A DNA stretch of 6,911 nt from Actinomycetes bacterium (GTDB lineage Bacteria > Actinomycetota > Actinomycetes > S36-B12): assembly GCA_030425745.1 (NCBI GenBank), contig JAUHZW010000114.1, forward strand, positions 1 to 6,911, written 5' to 3'. Shown piece by piece: positions 6,324 through 6,911 of this stretch. Numbering within the stretch: the first letter of the stretch is position 1; every line of letters begins with the position of its first letter. The notes beneath the pieces are model-generated. The model was not told the DNA's origin. It did no database searches and saw only the letters and a list, made by a program, of their open reading frames with translations. Made by a program: the position numbers and the translations under genes.

Positions 6324-6911
6324 GCGGCGGCCAGCGCGGCGTGATCGGCCGCGGTGATAGCCGCGTAGCCCATGGCGAAGTCAGCCATCGCCTCCTCGAA
6401 CTCCTCGGTCTCGCCGAGGTAGCCGCTGACGAGTGACGGGTCGCCGACCCGGCCGTGCGCACGGGCGAGCGCGGCGCCGCAGAGTCCGGCGTATTCCACC
6501 ATCGCCTTCTTGCTCAGGCGGGCCGTGTCGATCCCGCCCTTCATGTCATGAAGTTGTCGGATGTAGAAGTCCCGGTGGCCCTCCAGACCGCCGCGCACCC
6601 AGCCGAGGAACGGATCACCGGTGGCCTGCATCAGCCGCTGCCCGACGACGACCCGTTGCGCGTGGTTCTCGAACTGACTGCTCCCGAGATAGGGCTCGAG
6701 CACGGAGGCCATGGCCTGCTTCACCTGCAGCAGGATCGGCTCCCCGTCACCGGACTCCAACAGCATGACCCCGGCCCGGGTGCCGACACTGCCCACGCCG
6801 ACCACCTTCTGTGCGAGGTCCATGAACGAGTAGTGCTCGAACAGGGCTGCCCGATCCGGCTCGAGCGTCGCGAGGTACTGCTCGTAGACAGGGGCGAGTC
6901 GGCGCAGCGTG
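6305..6911 (-). CDS. DUF2252 family protein, C-terminal part (5' end beyond window)
   Basis: The minus-strand frame is open from the right window edge to TAG at 6307-6305, giving 201 visible residues. An internal ATG exists at 6823, but coding continues upstream of it (LRRLAPVYEQYLATLEPDR precedes), so it is not the start. The DUF2252 signature is clear: KVVGVGSVGTR (35-45 of the fragment), a hydrophobic strand ending in LLQVKQA (60-66), SVLEPYLG, NHAQRVVVGQRLMQ, DPFLGW, and RDFYIRQLHDMKGG (113-126). Full-length members are commonly over 400 residues, so about half is missing. The family is uncharacterised. The glycine-rich turn followed by a strand with Lys loosely recalls kinase-like folds, which is inference only. 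The 3' end overlaps the lipoprotein gene tail to tail. No promoter is visible because the 5' end is outside. Confidence 0.9.
   Translation of the reverse strand, partial: TLRRLAPVYEQYLATLEPDRAALFEHYSFMDLAQKVVGVGSVGTRAGVMLLESGDGEPILLQVKQAMASVLEPYLGSSQFENHAQRVVVGQRLMQATGDPFLGWVRGGLEGHRDFYIRQLHDMKGGIDTARLSKKAMVEYAGLCGAALARAHGRVGDPSLVSGYLGETEEFEEAMADFAMGYAAITAADHAALAAAQDAAS
6309..6319. repeat. Palindrome within the convergent gene overlap
   Basis: GACGC-C-GCGTC is a perfect 11-bp palindrome with a one-base centre. It lies inside the 19-bp overlap of the lipoprotein and DUF2252 3' ends and is read in both, giving DAAS as the last four residues of each protein. The one-base centre makes it a poor RNA hairpin by itself. 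No T-tract is present on either strand, so it is not a convincing bidirectional terminator. Confidence 0.5.

Noticed and set aside
6433..6768. A plus-strand frame opposite the DUF2252 gene
   Set aside because: The minus strand encodes clear DUF2252 motifs here; the plus-strand product is Arg/Pro/Ser-rich and has no ribosome binding site.
6305..6823. DUF2252 as a short complete gene starting at the ATG at 6823
   Set aside because: The frame stays open to the window edge and the upstream codons read as typical DUF2252 sequence leading into the KVVGVGSVGTR motif, so the start lies outside.

Overview
The window is a high-GC, densely packed segment with GTG as well as ATG starts, strong G/C third-position preference and short or overlapping intergenic gaps. 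With a DUF2252 gene, a DHA2 drug-type exporter and an Ala/Asp-rich lipoprotein, it looks chromosomal and actinobacterial (Actinomycetota). The genus cannot be told from the sequence.

Layout. Positions 1-1059 (+) hold the 3' part of a Gfo/Idh/MocA NAD(P)-dependent oxidoreductase. Its stop overlaps the ATG of iolD (1056-2927, +), the thiamine-diphosphate enzyme that opens the ring of the inositol catabolic intermediate 3D-(3,5/4)-trihydroxycyclohexane-1,2-dione. These two are the tail of a myo-inositol (or related cyclitol) catabolic operon that begins left of the window. From 2937 to 5692 (+) a CLC-type chloride/proton antiporter and a 14-helix DHA2 MFS exporter form a tight pair. A small, very acidic lipoprotein of unknown family follows (5724-6323, +). 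It converges with, and overlaps by 19 bp, the 3' end of a DUF2252 gene on the minus strand (6305-6911, 5' end outside the window).

How they work together. Only the first two genes have an evident metabolic link. CLC and MFS are probably cotranscribed, because the MFS ribosome binding site sits on the CLC stop codon, but no shared pathway is apparent. The lipoprotein and DUF2252 are uncharacterised.

Most notable observations. (1) iolD carries a 3'-terminal frameshift that looks like a 16-bp deletion between short direct repeats. The original C-terminal tail and stop are still legible in another frame. (2) A perfect 6-bp hairpin sits on the relic iolD stop, with a possible -35 element in its loop. 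A -10-like hexamer 17 bp downstream would place transcription start on the GTG of the CLC gene, making that message leaderless. (3) The lipoprotein has about 35 acidic residues and one Lys/Arg after the lipidated Cys. (4) The convergent gene ends share a palindrome, so both proteins end in DAAS. I see no CRISPR array, tRNA, rRNA, insertion sequence or evidently new multi-gene system here. No stretch over 300 bases lacks a gene.
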